Of a DNA stretch of 26,688 nucleotides, positions 1-8,752 are shown piece after piece; within the stretch, counting starts at the first letter, position 1; each line of letters begins with the position of its first letter. The notes beneath the pieces were generated by a model. That model ran no database searches and was not told where the DNA came from. It was given only the letters and a program-made list of their open reading frames with translations. Source of the DNA: Bacteroidota bacterium (lineage in GTDB: Bacteria > Bacteroidota > Bacteroidia > Cytophagales > Cyclobacteriaceae); assembly GCA_023431285.1 (NCBI GenBank), contig JAEYXN010000151.1, forward strand, positions 1-26,688, read 5' to 3'. Position numbers and translations under genes: made by a program.

Positions 1-1062
1 GGCATAGAGAATCGGCTTCAGGATGCTTCCCGTACTTCTGGGAGACGTAATCACATCAACTTCGGATCCGTGTAGCCTTATCGTTGAAGAGTTTCCGACA
101 TAGGCAATGACAGCGCCGGTAGAAACATCAGCAATAAGAGCCGCACCGTTGTGAATTCCATTACCTGAGAGAACCTCGGTGCGGGTACTCATAATCTCTT
201 CCAGTCTTTGTTGCGCTGAATAGGATATTGTGGACCGAACTCTTCTCTCGCCTTTCCCTTCTTTCATCGCTCTCGTCAGGAGATGGCGGGCATTTCTAGG
301 CAATGAATGAGGTGTATCAGGAATGGGTTCCGCCTTCGCCAGGTCACAGGAAAACGAATCAATATATCCTTCTGCGACCAAAGCATCGAGTAAGGCGTTT
401 CGTTTTTTCAATAGCAGATCACGGTTTCTCCCAGGATGTACCAGCGCAGGGGCATTGGGCAACACTGCAAGGAAAGCAGCTTCAGCCCACGACAAGTCCT
501 TCTCTCCCCTCCCGAAATAACGCCAGCACGCAGCCTCGATCCCCACGACGTTTCCACCGAATGGCGCATGCGAGGCGTACATCTTCATGATCTCTGCCTT
601 GCTGTATCGAAGCTCAAGCCTGGTGGCCAGAATCACCTCGTAGGCCTTCTCCAGGAATGTGCGAGACTTTCCCTTCCTGGCAAGCCTTATTACCTGCATA
701 GTCACCGTACTACCTCCTCTGACGATCTTTCCTGCAACAATATTCTCCTGCGTGGCCTTGGCCATCGATAATAGATCCACGCCGGGATGATAATGAAACC
801 GCCGGTCTTCGAAAGTCAGAAGGCAAGTCTCAAGACGATTAGGAACAGAATCAAGCGGAGGAAACCGCCACTGCCCGTCACGCGCAATCGACGCGCTCAA
901 TAACTCTCCCTCCCGCGACTCCAAAATCGTGGAATATGGATCATTAAACAGATGTGCCGGTAGAGAGAAGTAGTACCAGATAAGGCAGCCGGATAAAACC
1001 AGAAGTACGATTCCCCTCCGCCAGGTCCACTTCCATTTCCATCTCCCGGATCTCCTCTCCAT
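1..1062 (-). CDS. pbpC: Penicillin-binding protein 1C, 3' end outside window
   Basis: Peptidoglycan glycosyltransferase/transpeptidase of the inner membrane, PBP1C class. The reading frame is open for 354 codons from the ATG at 1062 down to base 1 with no frameshift. Residues about 17-32 form a membrane anchor. The GT51 glycosyltransferase signatures follow: the catalytic-Glu region EDRRFHYHPGVD (about residues 85-96) and GGSTVTMQ. At the window edge the transpeptidase starts with GSILKP, whose Ser346-x-x-Lys is the expected acyl-enzyme nucleophile motif. EDRRFHYHPGVD resembles PBP1C more than PBP1A/1B. It lies 2 nt after the stop of the alpha-2-macroglobulin gene, so the two are almost certainly cotranscribed; this pairing is well known in Gram-negative bacteria (yfhM-pbpC in E. 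coli). The PBP1C-specific C-terminal domain would lie outside the window. Confidence 0.92.
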   Translation of the reverse strand, partial: MERRSGRWKWKWTWRRGIVLLVLSGCLIWYYFSLPAHLFNDPYSTILESREGELLSASIARDGQWRFPPLDSVPNRLETCLLTFEDRRFHYHPGVDLLSMAKATQENIVAGKIVRGGSTVTMQVIRLARKGKSRTFLEKAYEVILATRLELRYSKAEIMKMYASHAPFGGNVVGIEAACWRYFGRGEKDLSWAEAAFLAVLPNAPALVHPGRNRDLLLKKRNALLDALVAEGYIDSFSCDLAKAEPIPDTPHSLPRNARHLLTRAMKEGKGERRVRSTISYSAQQRLEEIMSTRTEVLSGNGIHNGAALIADVSTGAVIAYVGNSSTIRLHGSEVDVITSPRSTGSILKPILYA

Positions 1063-1064
1063 GA

Positions 1065-4000
1065 TCAAGGCGTCGCTGCTTTTATCACTTCAACTTCAAA
1101 TCCTTTCTTCCTCGCATAAATACTCTTGTCATACATTGCCTCACAACTTATCCCAGGCAAATAGAACTTCCCTGCATATGTTGCGGTCAGCTGAATACGG
1201 AAGGTTTTCTTCTGAGATGGAGACAGGTTAAAGAAAGTATAAACACGATCGTCGCGGATATCCTGGTAGTTGTAGGCCCCGGACTGTGATAATCCTTCAT
1301 CATCAGTAAGTCTGAGATTGTTGATCTCCCATCCCGATGGGAATACCTGGTTCAGCGCGAGGTTCTCGTATGTTGTACGAACCCCTGTATGGAACACTGT
1401 CACTTCTGCCACAAACTCAGACCCCTGCTCCAGCCTGGTCACGTCTACAGCAGAACCCTTGACGTCTGTGTAACGGACACTGAGCGCGAGGTTATTCTGC
1501 TCATCCGTGTCTGCGCCCTGTGCAGGCGTTCCTTCAGTGATCAATCTCAGATATAATAACCCCGGACCCGTGTTGCTTATCCTGACGGATTGCGTTTTGA
1601 GATCCTTTATCTCTACCGGGACCTGAGCGATCGGAAGCTCTGTTGAAGCATTCTCTGTTTTTCCATTGGCGACGACAGTGAATTTAATCGATCCACGTTT
1701 ATCCATTCCCGCAAAGTTTCCAATTGCACGAAGACACATCGCGGTTTCCTGTGTGCTCATCCAATAGCCATTGTCACCGAGAGCCCTGGAAATGTCTTTC
1801 ATTACATCGAAGCCCTTGGCCTTGTCGCCTAGCAACGTGAGCGTCTCAAGTATCAATGCTCTGTCACGCATGTCCGATCCATACGTGTAACCAAGCTCAC
1901 GGTAAGGTTTTACAATGAGGCTGGCATTGGCCACAATCTTTCGCGCAGCTTCCTCCTGCCCTGCACGTGCATATCCGGCCGCAAGCATCCACGCTGCCGT
2001 GGAGGTAAGGTTCTTGTCTTCTCTCAGTCTGTTCATCGCGCCGATATCCGCATCGCCCGCCAATGCCAGCGTGTAGAGCCTGTAAGCCTGCATGAGATCT
2101 GAGGTGTAATAATTATCAACCCTCTTCCATTCGGAGCTCTTGTTCTTCTGATACTTCTTCCACTTGCGGAGTATATCTGAAGCAACAAAATATCCGCGCG
2201 ACTCTGCTTCGATCAGGAAGTGGCCTGCATAAGTAGTCCCCCAGCTATCAGAATTCTCGGCACCTGGCCAGTAACTGAATCCACCATCGGTACGCTGGAA
2301 CGAACGGAGACGTTCAACGCCCGCGGTAACATTCCGCTGAATGTTCGCCTTCTCCAGATCTGTCAATACTTTGATCTTTTCCAGATACAGCTGAGGAAAC
2401 ACAGACGAGGTAGTCTGCTCGATACAACCATACGGATACTGTATGAGGTAACGTAACCGCGAACCAAGATTTACCGGCGGAAGACTTGATACTTCTATCA
2501 ATGCTGAATTTGTACCGATGATTCCAAACGGTGTGATATCACTACTCCACCCTTTCCCTGCCTCCACCAATGCTTCCTCTACCCGCGAGATTGGCAGATT
2601 GGGGTTCCGCACATCAATTTCAATCTCATCAGTGGATGTAAAACTGCCGGAGGTTGCTGTGACTACAACTTTGCCAACTCCCGTTTGTGCTTTCACATCC
2701 ATTGCAAAGTCTACTGTCAGCTCACCGGATGAAGGTATGCTCACGCTTTTCCTTGCCTCATTGACAGAGAGCGGTCCTGATGCTTTAACAGTGATCGTCA
2801 CATCCCGGATACTCTTGTCCTGGGTGAACAACGTCACCGGTAGCCGCACAGCCTCCAGCGGACCCACCACTCGAGGAAGTGTTGCCAGCACCATCAGAGG
2901 TTTTCTCACCGGCGTAACCTGCTCTGCCTTGCCATACGCGCCATCATTACCTGCCACCACCATTGTCTTGACAGAGCCGATATACTGAGGCATTACAAAT
3001 TTATGTTCAGCAGTGCCCCTTTCAAGTGTGAAGGGTCCGAAGAACTTCACAACCGGTTTGAACCTGTTTGCTCTTGGATCCTCTTCCTTAGAAGCGAATT
3101 CATCGCCCCCAATAGAAAGTAACCTTTCGAGACGCGCACCAAACGCTCCCATCACCTGATCGTAAAGATCCCATGTCTTCACACCAAGTGACTCGCGCGA
3201 ATAAAACCGACTCCACGCATCAGGAGTTCTAAACCGGGTTATGTCAAGCAGACCTTCGTCAACGACAGCAATTGTATAAGTCATTTTCCGGTTTGCTTTC
3301 TCTGACACACGGATCGTGACCTCCTGACCAGGTTGAATTTCATCCGGCATCTTAACCAGCGGCTCAAGATGGGTAGCAGGATCCTGCACGACAATCCCTG
3401 TAACTCCGTATTGACGGATAGGCATATCGTTAACTGTCTGCGCGTGCGGCTGCAACATCGTTACGTGGATGTAAATATTTGGAGTCATTTCCGCGGTGGC
3501 ATCGAACGTTACTTTGGTCTCACCCTTTTGTGTATCAATCCACCACGACCGCAAAACTGATGATCCATTTTCCAGACTCACCAATGCTTTCCCTTGATTG
3601 CTGGTGGGAATGCTTACCGTAACAGTTTCTCCAATGTTGTAGGTGGTTTTATCCGTACCGAAGGAAAGGATATTAGCACCTTCCGTCTCGCCGTCTCTGG
3701 CGCGTGAGTACCATCCAGGCTCATCAACATATACTACCTGGCCAGTACAATGTCCGCTGACAGGATCACACACCCTGATGAAATACCGGCCGTACTCATC
3801 GGCGTTGGATTTCATTTCAAAGGTCCATGATCCTTTTCCACTGGTCGTTCTCGCGGTAGTCTGTTTTACAAGGCGCGAGTATGAACCGTCAACAAAGTTT
3901 GCAACTGACTCATAGGAGTTATCCCACCACCAACGCCAGTTCAACTTATACACAGAAATGTCGAGCTTGTCTCTGCTTACGCCATTCCCTTCAGAATCCA

Positions 4001-6641
4001 GCGTAACGAGATCGATAGTATGTGGCTGGTCAAAATAAAGTATCCCGGAGTATTTCTCCCCCTCAGGAGTTTTCATTCCTACGAAGGTGGGGTACGCGTA
4101 GTAAGGAATGGCAAACCGGTCAATGCTGAAGTTTCCGCTTTCCTCATACACCTTGCCTCGGAAGACGACGTTCAAAAATCCGGGAGCAGCCGCAGCTGGT
4201 GGCAACGTCAGATCTATACGCGCCTTTCCCTGAGCATCGGTTGTTACTTCGACAGGATCATATTGCTCGGCATAAAATTCCCGCGACGGATCTTCGAATA
4301 CGTAGTCGGGATACTTGGGAAATTTGGTTGGAATCGCGGCGAGGGTTACTTCGAACTCCGACCTCAGATTTCGCCCTGGCGCACCATGGAGCCATTTCAC
4401 CTCCAGGTCTCCGGTAATGTCAGGTTTTGTAAACTTATCCGTTCCGAAATCAAGATTGATCTTGAGCCGGTTTGGCTTCACCGTCTCGATCTTAAGAGAC
4501 TGGGCAAGTGTCAGTCCTCCTGCTTTTACCCTGCCTGTCCAGTTACCTGTGGGCGCGTCATGTGAAGTGGCCGTTGCAAACTTGTAGAAACCGTTTTCGG
4601 AAGACGAACGAACAATCCGGTTCACGATCTGACCCTGAGGATTCTGAAGCTCAAACACAACGGGATGGCTGGACGGAAACTGCTTTAGCTTATCCTGAAG
4701 AATGAACGTGAGGTATAACGAATCACCCGGCCTCCATACTCCGCGGTCACCGTATAAGAACCCCTTCAAACCCTTTTGAACACTTTCTCCAGAGACATCG
4801 AAACTGCTTACCGGCAGGGATTCCCCGTCGGAAAGTTTCAGATATCCCCGCTGCGATCCATTCTTCGCAATAAGCGCAAAGGGTATCTCACTGACTTTCA
4901 GTTCCAGCTTCCCATCGCCGGATGTAACTCCCGATCCTACTCCCTGTTGCTGATAGTCATACAAATCAATCTGGACGCCATTCAACGGAGAAGCTGTTTT
5001 CAGATCAGTGACAAAGATGACAACCTTGCCGTCCTCCCCACGCTTTGCCGTGATCCCCAGGTCAGAGGCAAGTATGTTCTTGCGGATGGCCCTGTTACCC
5101 GTGTAGTAGGAAGAGTGGCATGGATTGTCGCGTTCACGCCAGTCGTAACCATCGTAGTAATAATAGTCGTCATAGTAGTCTCCGTACCCGTCGTAATTGT
5201 TGAAGTCAAATTCCTCCTCGTCAGTTTCAAACTGACCGGTCATCTCTTCACCGGAGACGTCGTCGCATTGATAAGTCGAGTATCCTTTTTTGAAACTTAG
5301 CTTAATCTGATAGATCGCCCCTGGTTCAGCTTTCAGGAATTGTGAAAGGTCAAGAGTGAACCGGTTCCATTTTCCATGGTCTGTTACCCCCGATGATGTT
5401 AGGGGAACCGTCTTCTTCAATATCATCTTGCCGACGCGGAATAATTCGTTGTTCCCGCTGATATTGTTCACTTGTAAAAACTGTAGGATATTCTTCTCGT
5501 AGATCTGATAGATAGTGACATCCACCGAACTAAGATTAACAGCTTCAAAGGGAAGCACCATTCCATCCGTACCGGGAAGAATTGTTCCTTTTCCAGAGAA
5601 TCGTACAGCAGGTGCAACCTGTTCGAAGAGAACATCAGTCGTAACCGCTTCCTTCATCTTGTAATTAAGAATATTCCTCACACCAGGCTCGATGGTCACT
5701 TTCTTCGATCCTGACTGCCGTACCGGCGGATAGACGAGAATCTGATTCTCGGAGATGGAAAAATCCAGGCTCTCTAATCCTTCAATGCGCACCAAACCGT
5801 CAAGCTTCTGATTCTCAACCAACGGATCCGAGAATTGCAGGAGAACATGCTGCGTTGGATTCTGAACCACTTTCGCATTCATCAGCTTGAAATCACTCAG
5901 AGAAGGAATTTCGACTTCTTCTTCGTAGACCCGGTCCACGCCAAGCACCTTACCGTCGATCCTGATATCAACTTTGCCTTCGCTATCCTTCCTCGAAACA
6001 TCTTCAATCTGGAAATTATGTTGCTTCCCACCATTGGAATGCATCCACGATACCTTCAATGATTTCCCGTCCTGCTGAGAGGCGAACATCTTCTCGACGA
6101 CTTCGTTATCGGCGAGGTCGGCGGTGAGAAGCGTTCCTTCGACACGTTGCCGTTTGAGGTCATTCTTTTCGTATGGCCTGATATTATCGATTGTCAGCTC
6201 ATAGTTCTGTGGGATGATCTGAAGGGAATACTCGAACTTCTGGAGGGCTGTGGGTAGATTAACCAGGACACGTCCGAGATTAAATTCGATGGTGTAAACC
6301 TGGCCCGACTTAAATCGTTTCTCCGGAATGAACTCCACGGTTCTGGCATCAACCCAAACTGTTTTGCCGGAGACGGATGGACTAATCGAAAAGAGCTTTA
6401 CAGAAGTATCCTTTCCTATGGCCGAAGAATCCACCGCGTTCTGCGAAAGCACTATGCGTACAGGTGATGTCGACGAGATCACTCCGGCAGTGTAGAAGGA
6501 AATATGCTCTCCAAAGGCGGGGTTTACTGAAGTGAGAATCGTCTTATCGCTTCGCGCGGGAAGAAAATAGAACACACCGAGTACCAGAATTGTCAGAACA
6601 AGCACACCCAGGGCAGTCTTTTTCAGGGGAATTTTTTTCAT
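1065..6641 (-). CDS. Bacterial alpha-2-macroglobulin (thioester protease trap)
   Basis: Very large periplasmic protein (1858 aa) of the bacterial alpha-2-macroglobulin family, thought to trap proteases that breach the outer membrane. Residues about 10-29 are a hydrophobic anchor; no lipobox Cys is present, unlike the E. coli lipoprotein. Domains in order: N-terminal macroglobulin repeats, an A2M_N-like segment with GDRGVWRPGDSLYLTF (about 625-720), a bait-region domain (about 990-1140), the A2M core with KFFGPFTLERGTAEHKF (about 1194 on), and the thioester motif GCIEQ with Cys1406 and Gln1409, followed by an alpha-helical thioester domain and C-terminal beta domains. An Asp/Glu/Tyr-rich insert (472-500) lies between Cys459 and Cys508. 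I chose the ATG at 6641; the frame opens three codons earlier only with a TTG. It is followed 2 nt later by pbpC, supporting a joint envelope-protection role. Confidence 0.94.
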   Translation of the reverse strand: MKKIPLKKTALGVLVLTILVLGVFYFLPARSDKTILTSVNPAFGEHISFYTAGVISSTSPVRIVLSQNAVDSSAIGKDTSVKLFSISPSVSGKTVWVDARTVEFIPEKRFKSGQVYTIEFNLGRVLVNLPTALQKFEYSLQIIPQNYELTIDNIRPYEKNDLKRQRVEGTLLTADLADNEVVEKMFASQQDGKSLKVSWMHSNGGKQHNFQIEDVSRKDSEGKVDIRIDGKVLGVDRVYEEEVEIPSLSDFKLMNAKVVQNPTQHVLLQFSDPLVENQKLDGLVRIEGLESLDFSISENQILVYPPVRQSGSKKVTIEPGVRNILNYKMKEAVTTDVLFEQVAPAVRFSGKGTILPGTDGMVLPFEAVNLSSVDVTIYQIYEKNILQFLQVNNISGNNELFRVGKMILKKTVPLTSSGVTDHGKWNRFTLDLSQFLKAEPGAIYQIKLSFKKGYSTYQCDDVSGEEMTGQFETDEEEFDFNNYDGYGDYYDDYYYYDGYDWRERDNPCHSSYYTGNRAIRKNILASDLGITAKRGEDGKVVIFVTDLKTASPLNGVQIDLYDYQQQGVGSGVTSGDGKLELKVSEIPFALIAKNGSQRGYLKLSDGESLPVSSFDVSGESVQKGLKGFLYGDRGVWRPGDSLYLTFILQDKLKQFPSSHPVVFELQNPQGQIVNRIVRSSSENGFYKFATATSHDAPTGNWTGRVKAGGLTLAQSLKIETVKPNRLKINLDFGTDKFTKPDITGDLEVKWLHGAPGRNLRSEFEVTLAAIPTKFPKYPDYVFEDPSREFYAEQYDPVEVTTDAQGKARIDLTLPPAAAAPGFLNVVFRGKVYEESGNFSIDRFAIPYYAYPTFVGMKTPEGEKYSGILYFDQPHTIDLVTLDSEGNGVSRDKLDISVYKLNWRWWWDNSYESVANFVDGSYSRLVKQTTARTTSGKGSWTFEMKSNADEYGRYFIRVCDPVSGHCTGQVVYVDEPGWYSRARDGETEGANILSFGTDKTTYNIGETVTVSIPTSNQGKALVSLENGSSVLRSWWIDTQKGETKVTFDATAEMTPNIYIHVTMLQPHAQTVNDMPIRQYGVTGIVVQDPATHLEPLVKMPDEIQPGQEVTIRVSEKANRKMTYTIAVVDEGLLDITRFRTPDAWSRFYSRESLGVKTWDLYDQVMGAFGARLERLLSIGGDEFASKEEDPRANRFKPVVKFFGPFTLERGTAEHKFVMPQYIGSVKTMVVAGNDGAYGKAEQVTPVRKPLMVLATLPRVVGPLEAVRLPVTLFTQDKSIRDVTITVKASGPLSVNEARKSVSIPSSGELTVDFAMDVKAQTGVGKVVVTATSGSFTSTDEIEIDVRNPNLPISRVEEALVEAGKGWSSDITPFGIIGTNSALIEVSSLPPVNLGSRLRYLIQYPYGCIEQTTSSVFPQLYLEKIKVLTDLEKANIQRNVTAGVERLRSFQRTDGGFSYWPGAENSDSWGTTYAGHFLIEAESRGYFVASDILRKWKKYQKNKSSEWKRVDNYYTSDLMQAYRLYTLALAGDADIGAMNRLREDKNLTSTAAWMLAAGYARAGQEEAARKIVANASLIVKPYRELGYTYGSDMRDRALILETLTLLGDKAKGFDVMKDISRALGDNGYWMSTQETAMCLRAIGNFAGMDKRGSIKFTVVANGKTENASTELPIAQVPVEIKDLKTQSVRISNTGPGLLYLRLITEGTPAQGADTDEQNNLALSVRYTDVKGSAVDVTRLEQGSEFVAEVTVFHTGVRTTYENLALNQVFPSGWEINNLRLTDDEGLSQSGAYNYQDIRDDRVYTFFNLSPSQKKTFRIQLTATYAGKFYLPGISCEAMYDKSIYARKKGFEVEVIKAATP

Positions 6642-6824
6642 CGTTTCCAAAAGTTAGGAATACAAAAGTTCGAATATTTTTTCAATAACCACTGCCCTCA
6701 AAGCTCATTAATCTCACATTGAGATCGTTTGAATCGTTCCCGGTTTTCTCACGACGATCAGATCCGCTGGATCAGGTGCCGAATGGTATGGTTTTTTTAC
6801 ACTTACAATAACGAAAAAAGACGC

Positions 6825-7937
6825 ATGGATTATCTAACGGAACAACAATATCTGGGAAATACTATTCTGAGTTACGTGATTGCCCTCGGCATCATCGTCG
6901 CAGGGATTATAGTAGTCCGGATTATCCGCAAGATCGTCATTAAGAGGTTGCAGGACTGGAGCCAGCACACCAAAATGAAATCCGACGACCTGATCGTTCA
7001 GGGCCTGCGTCGATTCGGGATTCCGGCATTGTACTATTCAGCCATTTATGCCGGCATCAGCTACCTCGACCTTTCCCTGAAAGCTCAAAGGGTACTGGAG
7101 GTGGCTACGGCAGTGGTCGTAACCTTCCTTGTGCTCAGACTGTTGTCGACAACGATACTCCTTCTCTTGCGGACCTACATCCGAAGGAAAGAACATGGTG
7201 ATGAAAAAGTCAATCAGTTAGGTGGGTTGATGATCGTCATAAACATTGTGATCTGGATCATCGGTCTCGTCTTCCTGATCGATAACCTGGGTTACGACGT
7301 AACAACGATTATTACCGGTCTCGGAATCGGTGGTATCGCCGTCGCACTTGCCGCACAAAATATCCTCGGTGACCTGTTCAACTACTTCGTAATCTTCTTT
7401 GACCGCCCTTTCGAAGTCGGAGATTTCATCATCGTGGATGACAAGCTTGGAACGGTGGAATACATTGGCATCAAAACCACACGCATTCGTGCGCTTTCCG
7501 GAGAACAGATCGTCGTCGGAAACTCAAACCTCACATCTTCCAGGATTCATAATTTCAAGAGAATGCTCCGCCGTCGAGTAGTATTCACTATCGATGTGGA
7601 GTACGGTACGCCCATTGAACTGGTCAGGGAGATCCCACGGATCCTCCGACGCATTGTCGAAACTGAACGCACTGTCATATTCGACCGCGCTCATTTCGCA
7701 AAGTATCACGACTGGAGTTTGCGGTTTGAAGTGGTTTACAACGTCACGTCTCCTGACTACAATACATTCATGGACATTCAGCAGGATATCAATTTTAGAA
7801 TCTACGAAGAGTTCAACAATCTTGGTATCCGTTTTGGTATCCCGTCACACAATGTGGCGATTCGTGAAGGTCTTAAAACGGAACCAGAAACAAGTCACGA
7901 GATGCCGTCTGACGCGAGTCGCAATCGTCGCAACTAA
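6825..7937 (+). CDS. MscS-family small-conductance mechanosensitive channel
   Basis: Inner-membrane mechanosensitive channel that would release solutes during hypo-osmotic shock. From the ATG at 6825 the protein is 370 aa with N-terminal helices (about 12-35, 65-85 and 95-115). The hallmark pore helix follows: GLGIGGIAVALAAQNILGD, then LFNYFVIFFDRPFEVGDFI, which leads into the beta domain. The C-terminal alpha/beta vestibule (YGTPIELVREIPRILRRIVE...) is present. The frame is open for 32 codons upstream to an ATG at 6729, but that extension is Arg-rich and unlike the family, while the 6825 start leads directly into the first helix. It is transcribed away from the A2M gene. The C-terminal tail is polar and rich in Arg/Asn. 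Length and motifs fit a simple MscS rather than the large MscK/MscM types. Confidence 0.92.
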   Translation: MDYLTEQQYLGNTILSYVIALGIIVAGIIVVRIIRKIVIKRLQDWSQHTKMKSDDLIVQGLRRFGIPALYYSAIYAGISYLDLSLKAQRVLEVATAVVVTFLVLRLLSTTILLLLRTYIRRKEHGDEKVNQLGGLMIVINIVIWIIGLVFLIDNLGYDVTTIITGLGIGGIAVALAAQNILGDLFNYFVIFFDRPFEVGDFIIVDDKLGTVEYIGIKTTRIRALSGEQIVVGNSNLTSSRIHNFKRMLRRRVVFTIDVEYGTPIELVREIPRILRRIVETERTVIFDRAHFAKYHDWSLRFEVVYNVTSPDYNTFMDIQQDINFRIYEEFNNLGIRFGIPSHNVAIREGLKTEPETSHEMPSDASRNRRN

Positions 7938-8059
7938 CATTGCAAGCAATAATAAATCGCCCTAAGAATTTTTCAGAAAAAAATATTCACGGTGCAAACC
8001 TTGACACCGGATTAAAATTGAATATTTCAAGAATTTACCTTAGAAATCAGGTGTTGTTG

Positions 8060-8098
8060 TTAGGTAATATTTGCGGTATTTTGGTAAGTATTACCTAA
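8060..8098. promoter_or_regulatory. Perfect 10-bp inverted repeat upstream of response regulator
   Basis: TTAGGTAATA (8060-8069) and TATTACCTAA (8089-8098) are exact reverse complements separated by 19 bp. Two more GGTA elements lie between the arms, at about 8075 and 8083. The site ends 13 nt before the ATG of the response regulator, so it would sit in the promoter or 5' leader. It fits a dimeric DNA-binding site, possibly for the regulator itself. Which protein binds is unknown. Confidence 0.45.
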
Positions 8099-8111
8099 AC
8101 GCTGATGTGTG

Positions 8112-8738
8112 ATGAAGCAAACACTTTTACTAGTAGATGATCAACAACTTTTCAGAGAAGGTCTCGCGCTCATTCTTAAGCAACACTTCCCTGAATACGA
8201 ATTACTTCATGCAGGCAGCGGACCATCAGCACTGGAGGTACTGAAAACAACTCCAGTCAATCTTGTTCTTCTCGATATAGGCATGCCCGAGATGAATGGA
8301 ATGGAAGCAGTGACTCACATCAACAAAGATCATCCTGACGTACTCATACTTGTTGTAACGCAATACAACGGTGAGGCTATGATAAAACATCTTCTCCGCG
8401 CCGGAGTACATGGATTCATCTTTAAAAGCAGCGCATCTGAAGAGATCAAGGAAGCGATTGAAACAGTCTTGCAAGGAAGACAATATATCCCTGCTCACCT
8501 TCAGCCGTCATTCTTACGCAAGATTGCAATGAGCGACGCACCAGCTGTCCTCAAAAAGCGGGAAGCTGAAATCCTGTTGTTACTGAAAATGGGAAGATCT
8601 TCAAAAGAGATTGCGGAAAGACTTAAACTTAAGGAAAACACTATCAATAGCTACCGCGAAGAAATGCTGCAAAAGACGCGTACCAAGAATGTGGCTGAGT
8701 TGATCTCTTACGCCTACGAGAACGGAATGCTTGGCTGA
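8112..8738 (+). CDS. NarL/FixJ-type response regulator
   Basis: Two-component response regulator of 208 aa. The receiver domain occupies about 1-120, with acidic pocket Asp9/Asp10, phospho-acceptor Asp55 in LLDIGMPEMNG, and the conserved Lys in FIFKSSAS. The LuxR-type helix-turn-helix follows in about 145-205 (KKREAEILLLLKMGRSSKEI..., then TINSYREEML). The ATG at 8112 is preferred over the GTG one codon earlier. The gene is convergent with a HisKA_3-type histidine kinase ending 11 nt away, the natural partner for a NarL-type regulator. A perfect inverted repeat just upstream suggests autoregulation. The target genes cannot be read from the sequence; the neighbouring L,D-transpeptidase-like gene is one possibility by position only. 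Confidence 0.93.
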   Translation: MKQTLLLVDDQQLFREGLALILKQHFPEYELLHAGSGPSALEVLKTTPVNLVLLDIGMPEMNGMEAVTHINKDHPDVLILVVTQYNGEAMIKHLLRAGVHGFIFKSSASEEIKEAIETVLQGRQYIPAHLQPSFLRKIAMSDAPAVLKKREAEILLLLKMGRSSKEIAERLKLKENTINSYREEMLQKTRTKNVAELISYAYENGMLG

Positions 8739-8752
8739 TTCATAATCAGCTA
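8732..8752. terminator. Stem-loop across both stop codons of convergent genes
   Basis: GCTGATT (8734-8740) and AATCAGC (8744-8750) are exact complements around the loop CAT. One G-T wobble and one T-A pair extend the stem outward to 8732/8752. It covers the TGA of the response regulator and the TAG of the kinase. No clear T tract follows on either strand, so termination is plausible but not shown. Confidence 0.4.

Noticed and set aside
303..771. Overlapping plus-strand frames near the left edge
   Set aside because: The minus strand encodes PBP1C continuously from 1062 to base 1 with all expected motifs; no frameshift was found, so it is cut by the edge, not a pseudogene.
4020..4565. 181-codon open frame on the plus strand opposite the alpha-2-macroglobulin gene
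   Set aside because: Antisense shadow of a well-supported 1858-aa gene; other long antisense frames at 2518-2988 and 4776-5300 are the same.
6751..6778. GATCC-GCT-GGATC inverted repeat upstream of the MscS gene
   Set aside because: Five-base arms within a sequence of repeated GATC words are likely by chance.
6729..6824. N-terminal extension of the MscS gene from the ATG at 6729
   Set aside because: The extra 32 residues are Arg/Trp-rich, unlike the family, and the ATG at 6825 leads directly into the first membrane helix.
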